A DNA stretch of 64,000 nucleotides from Topomyia yanbarensis (taxonomy: Eukaryota; Arthropoda; Insecta; Diptera; Culicidae). A program made the position numbers and the translations under genes. Location: assembly GCF_030247195.1 (NCBI RefSeq), contig NC_080672.1, positions 396,383,037 to 396,447,036 on the forward strand, read 5' to 3'. Numbering within the stretch: position 1 is the stretch's first letter; each line of letters opens with the position of its first letter. Of this stretch, positions 12,475 to 23,500 are shown one piece after another. Under the pieces are notes generated by a model that had not been told where the DNA came from, searched no databases, and saw only the letters and a list, made by a program, of their open reading frames with translations.

Positions 12475-12837
12475 TAAAAATCAAACTTAAAAATTTAAAT
12501 TACAAAAAAAAACACATTTTTAAAATATTTTTATCTTTTGCCGATATCTAAAGAGAAAGGAAACCTTTCAAATTTCATAATGGAGAAACCCTCAGTAAGT
12601 TTTTTTTAACGATAACTTTAAACATGTTTTTGAATTTTATGCAAATTGATAGACAAAACTATAATTTTTAGTATGAATCCAAATGTCATTACAAATTAAA
12701 ATCCCTCTAATTAGAACCTTCCAAAATGCGATAGTTTTCGAGATGTTTGTAATTTTGCTTAAAGAAAAACAATCATTTTGTGAAATCATACTCTCCTTAC
12801 AAGTTATATGAACTATGAACTCTGATCCATCAAATCT
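12475..12837 (+). repeat. Diverged copy of the ~320-bp module found in the 44.4-46.6 kb palindrome
   Basis: The order of landmarks equals that at 44740-45060: a CTAAAGAGAAA word, then ATAATGGAGAAA, TTTAACGATAACTT, CATGTTTTTGAATTT, ACATTGATAG-like, and CTTCCAAAATGCGATAG followed by TTCGAGAT. This is a dispersed arm copy not in inverted configuration. It is followed by a MITE at 12838. Confidence 0.75.
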
Positions 12838-13073
12838 CGACAAACGTATATGATTAGAGCGTATAAACCAACTGTCAAAAGTCACCTTGGAAAAAAAAAT
12901 TCTGGATGACCCGTTATTTGTCGAATATAGTTCACAGCGGTTAACGGTAGAGAAAACTTTTCCCTCAGGTTTACTACCATCAGCTGTGATTGGCGAGTAA
13001 CGGTTTATCCGGAATTTCCTCTCAAAGTAAGTTTTGACAGTTGGCTTATACGCCCTAATCATATGTTTGTCAA
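12838..13073. mobile_element. MITE, 236 bp, ~40-bp terminal inverted repeats
   Basis: The left arm 12838-12880 (GACAAACGTATATGATTAG, then CCAACTGTCAAAA) is the inverse of 13030-13073 (TTTTGACAGTTGG, then CTAATCATATGTTTGTC) with few mismatches. It has no coding capacity. Confidence 0.85.
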
Positions 13074-13337
13074 GATAACGTTTATCGTTTTATACACGAA
13101 AAAATTGTTTTAGGGAATTTGGATCATAGAGGAACTATCAACTCTATTTCAAATGAAATTACTCCCAACAAAAATATCGAAAATGCAATAGTATTTTATA
13201 TTTTATTTCAACAATTATACCCGAAGCGTGCTGAAAACTTTATCCGCTGTTTTCTCTAATCCACATTTTTTAAGATACCCGAAAACATAACTCGAACAAA
13301 TGGTTCAGGATTTTATTTTTTTAACAGTAAATTTTTT

Positions 13338-15478
13338 TTAACCTTCTTTAGGTGAAGATGAGGTGAGAAATACATCCAAGATCGTTCGTATCATTTACAA
13401 AACTAGCATATACATACTCATTTTTGTGTTGTTTGTGTTTATTATTAGTATTCTGTCAATAAACCTGTGATTTATGATGAAGTTTCTGCATTCATCTATG
13501 TATGCCAATTTCCACTAGAAGACCTGGTCAGAAACGGTAATATTTATCAGAAACTGAAAATTTAAACTCTAACAAACAATTTGGGTACAAGTACACGCAG
13601 AAAAATTATTTTTAATGTCAAATAATATGAGGGTTGAAATAATAAATTTACCAAGTTGTTCTGTGTTCAATAAAAAATACATGTTTATATAAATAAAACA
13701 ATTGTTGAAATAATTCTGAAGAATTTATTGGATCAAACATGGAAAATAGTTGGACCAACAAATTTTTTTATTGATTTTATCATAACAACAATCGAAACAA
13801 CAAACAACTTTGTTGAATCAATGAGCTCATTTTGTTGAATAAAACTAATAAAATATTTGGATCAATGCATGTCAAATGTTCAATACAAAAAACATTTTTG
13901 TTAAATCAAATAATATCTTTTATTGTTTTAAACATAACAAATATTTGAATCAATGCATAGCATATATTGAAGCAAAACCAATTTTATTGTTTATAAAATA
14001 TGCCTATTCTTTAATAGGAACCAAAGGCCAACTGTCATGGTGACAAATTTAGAACAAACCATTACTCGCTGACAACAGATAACATCAGTACAAATGAACC
14101 TCACAAAGTAAATACTTGCCATTGACTTATTGGCCTTTCTCTAAAAACAGGCTACAAACGCATTAATTTTACGCAGTCAAATCATTCTGGAACCGCTTCG
14201 GAATCCTGAATGGATGCAGTATGGCCCAGTCAAACCCATTCCGGGATCGGTTAGGAATTCTGAATGGATTCATTATGAGTTCCAGCTCAAAGGCAACAAC
14301 CGATTCCGACTTAATCGTTTGTTGCATTTGAGCGAGAATCCATAAGGGATTCCAAACCTGTTCCGGAGTAGGTTTGCTTGGAATGAAATGAAATTTTATT
14401 ACATGCAGCGCATACGATTCCAATCACCGTCCCTTTATGTAGTACCTTTGGCCGTGCGCGTGGTTTATTCCAGATATGCGCTATAATGTAGTGCTTCAGA
14501 GTCTCGGCTTTTCCAAAAAGATTGCAGAAGGCGCACGAATACGATGTGTCTTCCTGTTGGACCAGAGATGGTGAAGTACAGGAAACTGCTCTCTCGAACG
14601 GGTATTATTTATCTCTGGTGCGGTGACGTGTTTTCAGTTCTGCGATTGTCGTTTTTAAGCCACACAGGGTGTTTTGTTTGAGTCCTGGAATAGAGGAAGG
14701 CACTATAAAACGCACCGTGTGCATTCGACTTAATTTATTCACTAACCTTTGTGCGACATCATGATTATTTTCAAGCTGCACTTGCGCCCTTCGAGTCCGG
14801 AAAATCTGAACACTATAAGAATTTACCGAAATTTGAATTCCCTGATTTAAAAATATCGAATTTCTCCAGCATTGACGCACGTGGAAAAAGTTGTCTTCGT
14901 AGCAACTTTTATTTTTTATTTGTTTCAATTCAGCAAGGACTGTTGATGTAATGCATTCAGTCCTTTTGAATCAATTAGCTGCATGCTTTTGTTAGAATCA
15001 CTGATTTGTTTGGAACAAACAATAATTTTGTCGATCTTCGAAAAGCACAGATAACAAAACTTGTAAGATTGATTCAAAAGATATTTTGGTTGATCTAACC
15101 AAAAAACTAAGTTTGGTTTAATAAATTCCTTGGTTGACAATAAAGAATTTTTATCGATTAAAAATGAAGAAATAATTTATAGAATCAAACATGCACAATT
15201 CTTTTGCGTGTACATAAGGATTTGACTGGAATTGTGTCTTTAAACTGAGTTCGAAATACGGGTCAATATGACTTGCTAACACCTTATTCGTAACTTTTTT
15301 TACAGCCCTTCAGGAATGTCCGAAAATTCGGAACTCTATTGAAAATCGTTGCTCTCCATAATAAAGGAAAAGTCAAGAAATTCAAAACTTTAATTTAAAA
15401 AATTTAAAAAGTTATCGCATTTTGAAAGTTCATTTTGGGTCATATTGACCCTATCACCAAAAGAAGGCTAACTTATTT
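13338..15478. mobile_element. Dispersed repeat copy B, split by a TA-flanked element
   Basis: It starts TTAACCTTCTTTAGGTG and ends CACCAAAAGAAGGCTAA, an imperfect terminal inverted repeat of ~17 bp. The body before 13593 and after 15211 matches copy A (7480-7727 and 9775-9862). The insertion at 13594-15210 sits at nearly the same internal position as the different insertion in copy A. Confidence 0.75.
13594..15210. mobile_element. TA-flanked non-autonomous element, CACGCAGAAAAATT ends
   Basis: It is bounded by TA on both sides (13592-13593 and 15211-15212) and begins CACGCAGAAAAATT, with the inverse AATTCTTTTGCGTG at the right. The outer 300-400 bases on each side are rich in AACAAA/TTGTT words. 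The centre (about 14000-14950) is unrelated and probably carries further insertions. No protein is recognisable. Confidence 0.75.
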
Positions 15479-15589
15479 GACAGAGATGTTTCGTATCACT
15501 TTGAAGTCGCATTAAATCATCGTTGGTTGAATCAATATATTGACGGTTTTTAGGAGGTGTATACGAGGGACATAAAGAGAAGATCGCGG

Positions 15590-17190
15590 CTAGCCAGTAC
15601 ATTCCGAGCCGAGACAATGGAAGATCTTTCTCAGGCCCGAAGGGATTCCCTTAGGTGAGATCTGACAGATAAATACTCGGCGCAAGCCCAGACAATACGT
15701 TCGATATCGCGATAACCGTTACCACAAGCGCTGATACCGCAATCCGCGGGCCCAATACATTGGAAAATATGAGCGTCTAACATGGAATGATTTGACATGA
15801 GCCGAGACATCACACGAATGAAATCCCTACCCACATCCATTTCTCTAAACCAAGATTTCGTTGACAGCTTCGGGATAATACAATGTAGCCACCATCCTAT
15901 CTCTATATTGCTCCAAGATGTCTGCCACCTTGCTAGCGTCCTCTGACCAGAGATATTGAAAAATTCATTGAAACAGATTGGTTTTTCGTAGATGTCACCT
16001 TCTAACTAAAGCGCCCGCCATAGCTAGAGAGTCCGCTTCTTCATTACCCGAGATGGAACAATGCGAAGGGATCTAAACTAAGGTAATCTTATATGATCCT
16101 ACAGAAAAAGCACACAGGAACTCCCATATTTTTTTTCAGAAAATATGGAATGTGCTTACTTGATTTCACCGAACGAAAAGCCTCTATTTGAGTTAAGACT
16201 GTCCAGAACAAGAAAGTAATGATCGGTGGGCAAAGTATCAATAATCTCACGGGTATACTGAATAGCAGCAAGCTCTGCGAGATAAACTGAAGCAGGCTCA
16301 TTGAGTTTGAATGTGGCGGTAAGGTTTTGATTAAATATACCGAAGCCAGTGGAGCCGTCGAGACTTGACCCATCGGTGGAAAACAATTTGCTTGCGGACG
16401 TACATGATCGGGGATATCACGTTTCATCATCTTTCATGGATGTGCCGTAAAATACAAATTATCAGTAACATACGAGAGATAGACACGATTAGGATAATAC
16501 GAGGAATAATTTAAGTTTTATGCCATTTAATAAGTACAAGGACATAAATCGGGTTTGAGAATTGAGCTCGACAAGCCGCTCGAAATTTGCAATCACTAAC
16601 GGATTCAACATATCGCATCGGATGAGCAATCGATATGAGAGATGCAAAAATCGATTTTTCAGCGGAAGGACACCCGCCAGCACTTTTAGATTCATCGTAT
16701 GAGTCGAGTGCATACAACCCAAAGTAATTCACAAGCAATAAAACTGGATTTGCTCAAGTTTGATGAAGAGTATGTTCGCAGCAGAGTAGATGTAAATTAC
16801 ATGTTTTTCAGACAACGATTTTAGCAGTAAGTAGTTTTAAATCGCTGAAAGACCATGCTGGTGTAGCTCCTCAGAAAGAATGTCTATGGAAACTAGTATA
16901 GACCATTTACATTTCTGTTGCCAGCAACGCAAGACAATCGTTCGTCTCTCTACCTTTGCGGAATGCAAATTGTGCATCTGACAGTAAGCCATTTGTTTCG
17001 ATCCAATTGTCGAGGCGAAACAAGATCATTTTCTCGAACAATCGGATAAATGACAGCATCGCAATCGGTCGATACGAGTTGTGGTCGGAGGCTGGTTTTC
17101 CTGGTTTTTGAATGGTGATGCCCTGCACTTGCCTAGTAATGTTACCTTCAAGAAACTTATTAAATAAATTCAACATGCGTTTTTTTCAGA
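15590..17190 (-). pseudogene. LOA/Lian-like non-LTR retrotransposon ORF2 fragment (RT, RNase H, C-terminus)
   Basis: Read on the minus strand, four blocks occur in the order of a LOA-clade polyprotein. First is a reverse-transcriptase block at 17176-16907 (KPGKPASDHNSYRPIAML, then FEKMILFRLDNWIETNGLLS). Next come the post-RT thumb region at 16740-16490 (RLLIRCDMLNPLV, SQTRFMSLY) and an RNase H domain at 16386-16156, whose acidic residues are visible in STDGSS, LAELAAIQY and LVLDSLNS. Last is a cysteine/histidine-containing C-terminal block at 15840-15631. Reading frame changes between blocks and the 5' part (endonuclease, first RT motifs) is missing, so this is a dead 5'-truncated copy. RNase H downstream of RT is characteristic of the LOA, I and R1-related groups. 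LOA is my preferred assignment from the RT wording. A second fragment lies at 41900-42400. Confidence 0.8.
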
Positions 17191-17315
17191 GTCTGGAGCT
17201 CTCTAAAATTTTGTTTAAGTTTCTTTTGAAAGAGTTATCTTCCAAAAATATTTTATAAGTTGCTTGTAGTGAAATATGATGACAAACCCCGGCAGCTACC
17301 GGTATGCCCGTTGAA

Positions 17316-19526
17316 AAAAAAACCCTGTTTTAACCCATCTGGCGTTGCAATTGTGCTTTTTTCATTAATCCAAACTACACGGAAAAAAAATTGTTCCCAA
17401 AATCGTGAATAAAGTGCCATGAATCCTGTTTTTACGTTATGGAAATAGGACTATGAACATAATTATGTTCAATTTCCCTTCAGTAACGCCCGCATAATGC
17501 TTATTTTAGTGGAACTATTTGGTTTAGTTTTGTGAACTTCAGTCACGGTTTTCGCCAAGTAATTTCTAATGCGATTTTCAATACAACTTTATGAACATTA
17601 TTCATAAAATCAAAGGTTGACTCATGATGATTTTCATAGATATAGGAGCCTTAGTTCACAAAATCAAAATATTCACGTGAACTATTTCACGAAATTCAAA
17701 ATCGTATTCATGAATCCATTTAATTCTCGTGAACTAATTCATGATCTCTAATATATTAGGTATGCTTCGTGCTCGGGAAATAGTTCACATAATCATCAAA
17801 TATTATTCATGTATTAATGAACTGCTACATGGTATCTAGTATAAGTCACAACTCACGTTCATTTTTGTGAACTAGTTCACGAAATAATTAAATATTATTC
17901 ATGTATTCGTAAACTGGTTCATGATGCCTAGTACATGATTTACAATATATTTTGCGTGCAGACGATATTCAGAAGATATCGCTAATCATTTACAATTTGA
18001 TGCAACATGATAATGAAATTTTCCCGTGAACTCTTTCACAAAGAATTATTCGTGGAATCATTTTTATTCCATACACTGTTTTATGAAATGTCCAGCTGCT
18101 AGCGACTATAGTAATAGACACGAGCATTAGATATAAAAAAATAATTAGAACATCGAACATTTATTCGTTTGATAAGGTTAATGGTGATGTCTGGATAGAA
18201 AACGAAAACTGCGCTGAGAATTCCAAATGGTGTGAGTGATATAATTCACAGAACAAGATATCGCGAATCAGTCACATTTTTATGTTCCAGTTCATATCGT
18301 CACGTTATTTCGAATAAAATACCGATGGTAACCAAAAAGTAATAGATCACAATTAGGCGAAGAGAATTTACGATTACCATGGTAAAACTGCTGACATTAA
18401 CATTATTCATATTACTCTTCGTGTCAAATTTGGAACTAAGTTCTAAAACAAAACATTACGGTAACATGAACAAAAATTACAAAAATCATGACTAAGATCC
18501 TGAAATTATGAACATGAATTACTCTATTTATGACTAAAATATTACGATAACATGAACAGCAGTTACAAAAATCGTGGCAGAGATCCTCAAATCTTGAAGA
18601 CAAATCACACAACTAGTGACAAAAATATCTGAAATCATGAACATGAATCACTCTACGATAACATGAATAGAAATTGCAAAAATTGCGACTAAGATCCTAA
18701 AATCATGAATTTCAATCCCGCTAGACAGACAGAAAAATGCGATAATAAACTCATGAATAAGATAGCACAATAACGTGATGAGAAATCACAAGTATCGCGA
18801 ATAAGCTCTTGAAATCATGAGCATCATTTGACTGGCGGCTGTCACAACAAAAACTAACATATCCAGGGAACAACAGTACCCTAACCAAACATTCTAATGT
18901 AACGCCATGTATATATTCGGGGTGAACTAGTTTTTTGAAAACACAAATAGTTTCATGAATTCGAGGTTTATTATTCATAATTTCAGGAGCGTGGTTATGG
19001 TTTTCGAAAATTGTTCAGTTTTCGAAATCGTGACCTTTTGTTCATGAATTTATGACTGATTTTTTCGTGTACGATTCCATGGCTGGTTATGTTCAATATA
19101 ATGGTGGAAATGTCCATTACATATTCAGTACAATTTGCGCATACATACCATGGATGATCGACAGCCATGAACTTGAGAAGTTATGTGTCGAAGCTGAAAC
19201 ACGTGGACCCAGCAGTGAAATCAGAAGAAGGGTTCCGGGGGTCCGGACCCCGCCCAAAAGTTTCAACTTGTTAACAAATTTTAAATTAGTTTCAATTTTA
19301 AAGTAGCTTTTAAACTCAAAATCATTCCAAACCGAATTTTCACTGGTTATACAGTCCTACTAGGGAAGTTTACTTTGGAGGAACAAGGAAATATTCTTTG
19401 GGGGACGGGGGGGGGGGGCGTTGAATTGATGAGGGAATGTGGGTTTGCGGAAAGATGGTGTGTGATGGGGGTACAGACCGGGATTAGGTTGACGATGTTC
19501 AGAGTGATTGCATAGATTGAGAAAGG
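17316..19526 (+). mobile_element. Family-D repeat copy D2, interrupted by a TA-flanked element
   Basis: 17316-17377 reproduces the family start (ACCCTGTTTTAACCCATCT, GTTGCAATTGTGC). 19072-19526 continues it with ATAATGGTGGAAATGTCCAT and the tail GGTTGACGATGTTCAGAGTG. The intact order is seen at 8341-8560. Removing 17378-19071 restores continuity. Confidence 0.85.
17378..19069. mobile_element. TA-flanked non-autonomous element, CACGGAAAAAA ends
   Basis: TA flanks (17376-17377 and 19070-19071) and ends CACGGAAAAAAAATTG / ATTTTTTCGTG define the element. The empty site is visible by comparison with 8390-8410. Internally it is filled with degenerate words built on TTCATGAACTAGTTCACGAA, a near-palindrome repeated many times in both orientations. 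No ORF of note. Confidence 0.8.
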
Positions 19527-19530
19527 CAAA

Positions 19531-19984
19531 AAAGTAAAGTGAACTTATAAATATGGGACATCACTTTTTTCACTTAAACTACCATAACAAACTAACAAAA
19601 CGCATCAGGGCTTCTAAATTTCGAGAAACATCGTTGATTAAACTTCAAAACAAACGCTAAAAAATTGGTGCTGTTTGTTTCAATTGAAAAAAGTTATTCT
19701 GAAAAATTAAGGTGAACGTATAAATATGGGACAAACTGCATTTTCTCATGGAACCAATGTCAAAAACTTGAAGCAAAGTGGGCGGAGGTCTAAAATTGTC
19801 CAAATGTTATGAAATTTGGCATCTGAGTTTACTTTGCTATTTGTCACAATAGAAGCCTTTGAGATTTTAAAAATGAGTGCTTTTTGCAATACCCTAATGC
19901 GGGTGCGAGAGTATCCAAGGGGGGTGAGTATTGACGAAAGGTGGAGGTGTTAGAGTAAGTGGGGGGGGGGGGCGATACTACAAC
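19531..19984. repeat. Region with duplicated phrase GTGAACNTATAAATATGGG
   Basis: The phrase occurs at 19539-19560 and 19712-19733 with one mismatch. No gene is seen. A polyG tract near 19961-19973 precedes the next family-D fragment. Confidence 0.6.
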
Positions 19985-20960
19985 AAACTACATATTACAC
20001 CTTCCATTTGAGACTTGTTTTAAGAAAATCGGTTCGGTCATATCCGAGTAACCGATGCGCAATTGTTGGTCACACACAGACATACACACATACGAATACT
20101 TATGTTTTCCGAACTCAACGAAGTGAGTCGAATAGTGTAAGAGAGTCGGCCAACAATTTCAAGCAATTTGTAACTCATTTTAATTATTTTTGCATCATTT
20201 ACGCATATATTGATTACCGGTTTATATGGAAATTTCGCATGTGGCCGCATACTTCAACTCGTAACACAGGAACCAGAACTGCGATTAAAAGGAAATTTAA
20301 TAACATTCAATAGGAATGTTCTAGCTTTCATTTGAAACTGATTTTGCGAAAATCGAGTGAGACATTTCTGAGAAGCAGATGTGAATTCAACTCAGGAACA
20401 TAACCACTTTCCCGGTTCCACCGAAGTTGTCCAATGTGGTCAACGTGAGTTTGATTGGGCATCAGTGAGCTGAAACTATAAATCCAAACATTTTCGAACA
20501 AATTTTATTAAGTTTTGCATCTTTTAGATACCATGCTGATTCCGATTTATATGGAAATTTCATGCGTGATCCCACTCTTCAACCTGTAACTCCGGAACCG
20601 GAAGCCGGAATTAAATAAAATTCAATACCAGTCTATGGGAACGGCCCGGAGGGCTGAGTCGACTCAGTTCGTCGAGTTAGGCAAATGTCTGTGTGTGTGC
20701 GTATGTATGTGTGTGTATGTATGTATGTATGTATGTGACCAAAAATAAGCACATCGGTTACTCAAAGATGGCTGAACCGATTTCATCAAACTTAGTCTCA
20801 ACGTTCCTATAGGCTGCTATTGAATTTCATTAAATTCCGAGTTCCGGTTCCGGAGTTACGGGTTTAAGAGTGCGGACACACAGAAAATTCACATTTTTGT
20901 CTTTCTCCTATAGAAAGGTTATGCAATCACTCTGAACATTGTCAACCTAATCCTGGGCCG
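19985..20960. repeat. Family-D fragments in both orientations
   Basis: 19985-20450 reads forward (CTTCCATTTGAGACTTGTTT, CCGAACTCAACGAAGTGAG). 20560-20960 reads partly in reverse (CAGTTCGTCGAGTTAGG, TGTGTATG microsatellite, CTATAGAAAGGTTATGCAATC). The mixture suggests at least two insertions that have recombined or nested. Confidence 0.7.
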
Positions 20961-21169
20961 GAGGGCCACTTTTTTTGACTAACATAGGTTTTCTGTATTT
21001 TAACAGGGTCGTAGTTAGGGGGATTCAGTGAGGGGCACATCTCACATCATTTAAGCTGACTCCGCCCGGAGAAAGACAAGCGTTAGTAAGCCATTAGTGG
21101 AGTTTTTAATTAAATAAAAACACAGCAAAACTCAATCAACCATCAAAGAAATATACAAAATAGAAACTA

Positions 21170-22454
21170 AAAGGCGAACACGAAATTATTGCGACACATT
21201 CAACAGGGCATAACTTTTTACCATTGGGTAAAATCAACCAAATTTTGCACACTTTCTCATTGATGTGTATTGTTTACATGCTGCCAAACTCGAAGTCGTG
21301 TTTTTCGATTCAACGAAAATGGAGGTGAACCAACGCGAGTCGAGAGCACAAGTTCTTTCCAAACACCTGGAATTTCCAGACCTGTTGCACCGGCAGTTGG
21401 GAAAAATGTTGAACATTCACCATTGAACCGTCTCCAGAGTGTTGAAGCGGTTCCAGGAGCGGTTGACGTTGGACCACGGCAAAGCAGCTGGAAGAAAACC
21501 GGGACCGGAGAACAAAAAGACGGAGGGAAAGGTGAACCGGATGATTAAAGCAAATCCCAACGTCTCAAGCCATGATTTGGATAAAAAGATCGGCATGTCG
21601 CAGAGCTACGTCCAGAATGCAAAGAAGAGAGCTGGACTACATACATAAAAGGTACAGAACTTCCCAAACCACGATTAGCGGCAACAATCGGCTAAAACTC
21701 GGGCACAGAAGCTCTACGAGAAGATGCTGACAAAATATGGCTGCTGTATGATGGACGACGAAACGTATATAATAGCCGATTTTAAGCAAATTCCGGAGTT
21801 GGAGTTTTTCACCGGCAAGAGCAAGTTCCATGTGGACGACAAATTTAAGAAGAAGAAAATGTCGAAGTTCGCCTCCAAATATCTCATTTGGCAGGCCATC
21901 TGCTCTTGCGTACTGAGGAGTGAGCCTTTCGTGACAAAGGGCATAGTAAATGGCGAGATCTACAAATCTGAGTGCCTCGAGTAGCGCCTTTTGCTGTTCT
22001 TGCAGCAGCACGACAAAGCTATTTTGGCCAGATTTGGCATCATGCCACTATTCTAAAAGTGTCCTGGAGTGGTATGAGGCCAATTCTGTCCATTTGTTGC
22101 AAAGGACATGAATCCGCCAAACTGTCCGGAGCTGCGCCCGGTGGAGCAGTACTAGGCAATGATGAAGCGGGAACTTCGGAAGAGCAAGAAGACAGTCAAA
22201 GACGAGAAGGACATGTTAAGAAAATGGAAAAAAACTGAGAAACTGGTACCGGATGACACTGTAAAGACTTTGATGGAGGGCATCAAGCGAAAATGCGTTC
22301 AATTTTACACTCAAGGCTCCATCGATTAACTTTTCTTTTGATTGTTGAAGTAAATATATGTATAAAACTACCCTAAAATTTTGGTTTGATTTTAAACATT
22401 ATAAGAAAATTGGCATGACATTTTCGGTGTCGCAATAATTTCGTGTTCGCCCTT
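21170..22454 (+). mobile_element. Tc1/mariner element with 28-bp TIRs and TA duplication
   Basis: TIRs are AAAGGCGAACACGAAATTATTGCGACAC-like: 21170-21197 is matched by the inverse of 22427-22454 with one mismatch. TA dinucleotides at 21168-21169 and 22455-22456 are the target duplication. The length, 1285 bp, is typical of a full-length Tc1/mariner element, so both ends survive although the transposase is dead. Confidence 0.93.
21319..22329 (+). pseudogene. DD37E-type Tc1/mariner transposase pseudogene, copy b
   Basis: One frame runs from ATG 21319 to TAA 22327-22329, about 337 codons, the expected family length. It shows a paired helix-turn-helix N-terminus (second HTH near SSHDLDKKIGMSQSYVQ), then MMDDETYI with the first catalytic Asp near 21755. 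The core KFASKYLIWQAICSC follows, then FWPDLASCHYSK with the second Asp near 22033, and PPNCPELRPVEQY with the third catalytic Glu. Counting from the second Asp to that Glu gives 37 intervening residues, hence DD37E, matching the mosquito ITmD37E group. It is inactive. Stops interrupt the frame near 21424, 21646, 21676, 21982 and 22153. The FWPD segment is in another frame because of a two-base loss in a T run near 22022-22025 and a one-base loss near 22095. Confidence 0.92.
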
Positions 22455-22456
22455 TA

Positions 22457-23500
22457 CATGGACCATGAAATATACATGAAATATAACCGGAACAGGCTCA
22501 CCGGAAACAGACTTGGGGTCCAAAACTATTCAAACCAGGCGGCTTCAAACTCTTCTTCACTCCTATATCCTGAGATCTTGCTTGGGCCTTCCTTTAATGT
22601 TGCGGAACGCCTGTCGTATTGGATCACTTGCCTCTTCAGCTCTTCCGGAAAGTCCCTCCACTTCTTCCGAGAATAAACAGTCAAACACTACCGATATTCA
22701 AATCTCGAAACCGAAAAAAAACTATCAAAATCGTAGAAAATATCGCGAGGAAAATTGTCGACAGAAAAAATGAACTGTCTCGAATCAGATCTCGCCTACT
22801 AATCGTATGTTTACAACGACAAGTAAGGCTAATAACTGGGACTAATGTCTTTCATTTGAGCACTAACAGTTATAAATATTATCAGTAGTACAGAAGTTAT
22901 TACAATTAACCTCAATCGGTTCCGCTGAAGCAATGCTGCCAGAGATAGTTTCTGTTAATGGTGAAAACTGATAGAACTTTCTAATTTAGACTTTGAAGGC
23001 AGTCTTAATCATGCAATTGGACTAGATCGAAAGGTAAATATTGAGCGCCTTCTAGCACTGCGAAAGAAGCACTTATCTTTATCTATCCAGATTTTTCGTA
23101 TTACATGACTACAGTTCTAAGGAAAAAATAGTTTTGGAAGCCTACATGCGGTGGAAAAAAGTTGGTCAAGAAATGGTTAACACGATTCTGATGAGACCCG
23201 GCAGTCACTGGAGGCGATTTTAATTATTGGGTAACTCAAACAAAGATGGATGTTAGGTTATGTAAAGAGTGCGCCAGCAGTACTTCTCGCTAAAGCGGCC
23301 CGGAACCCATCATCTGGGAGAGTTTGCGAAGACTACATATAATTTCACCTAATTTGGGTGGCTGGTTTGAGAAATGTTTACTCAATTAATAGTGTAGTCC
23401 TACGTCAACGGTTCGTGCAACTCCAGAGAGCAGTTTATTGTAACTTTTTTAATTCCCTTTTAATAGAGTGCAAGCTTCATTAGTTATCGACATAAAACTC
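22457..23500. other. No gene recognised
   Basis: Short open frames occur on both strands. A minus-strand segment around 22660-22530 reads as hydrophilic protein-like sequence (KKWRDFPEELKRQV, then EGPSKISGYRSEEEFE), but it is under 60 residues with no start, splice site or known motif. I leave it uncalled. Confidence 0.35.
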
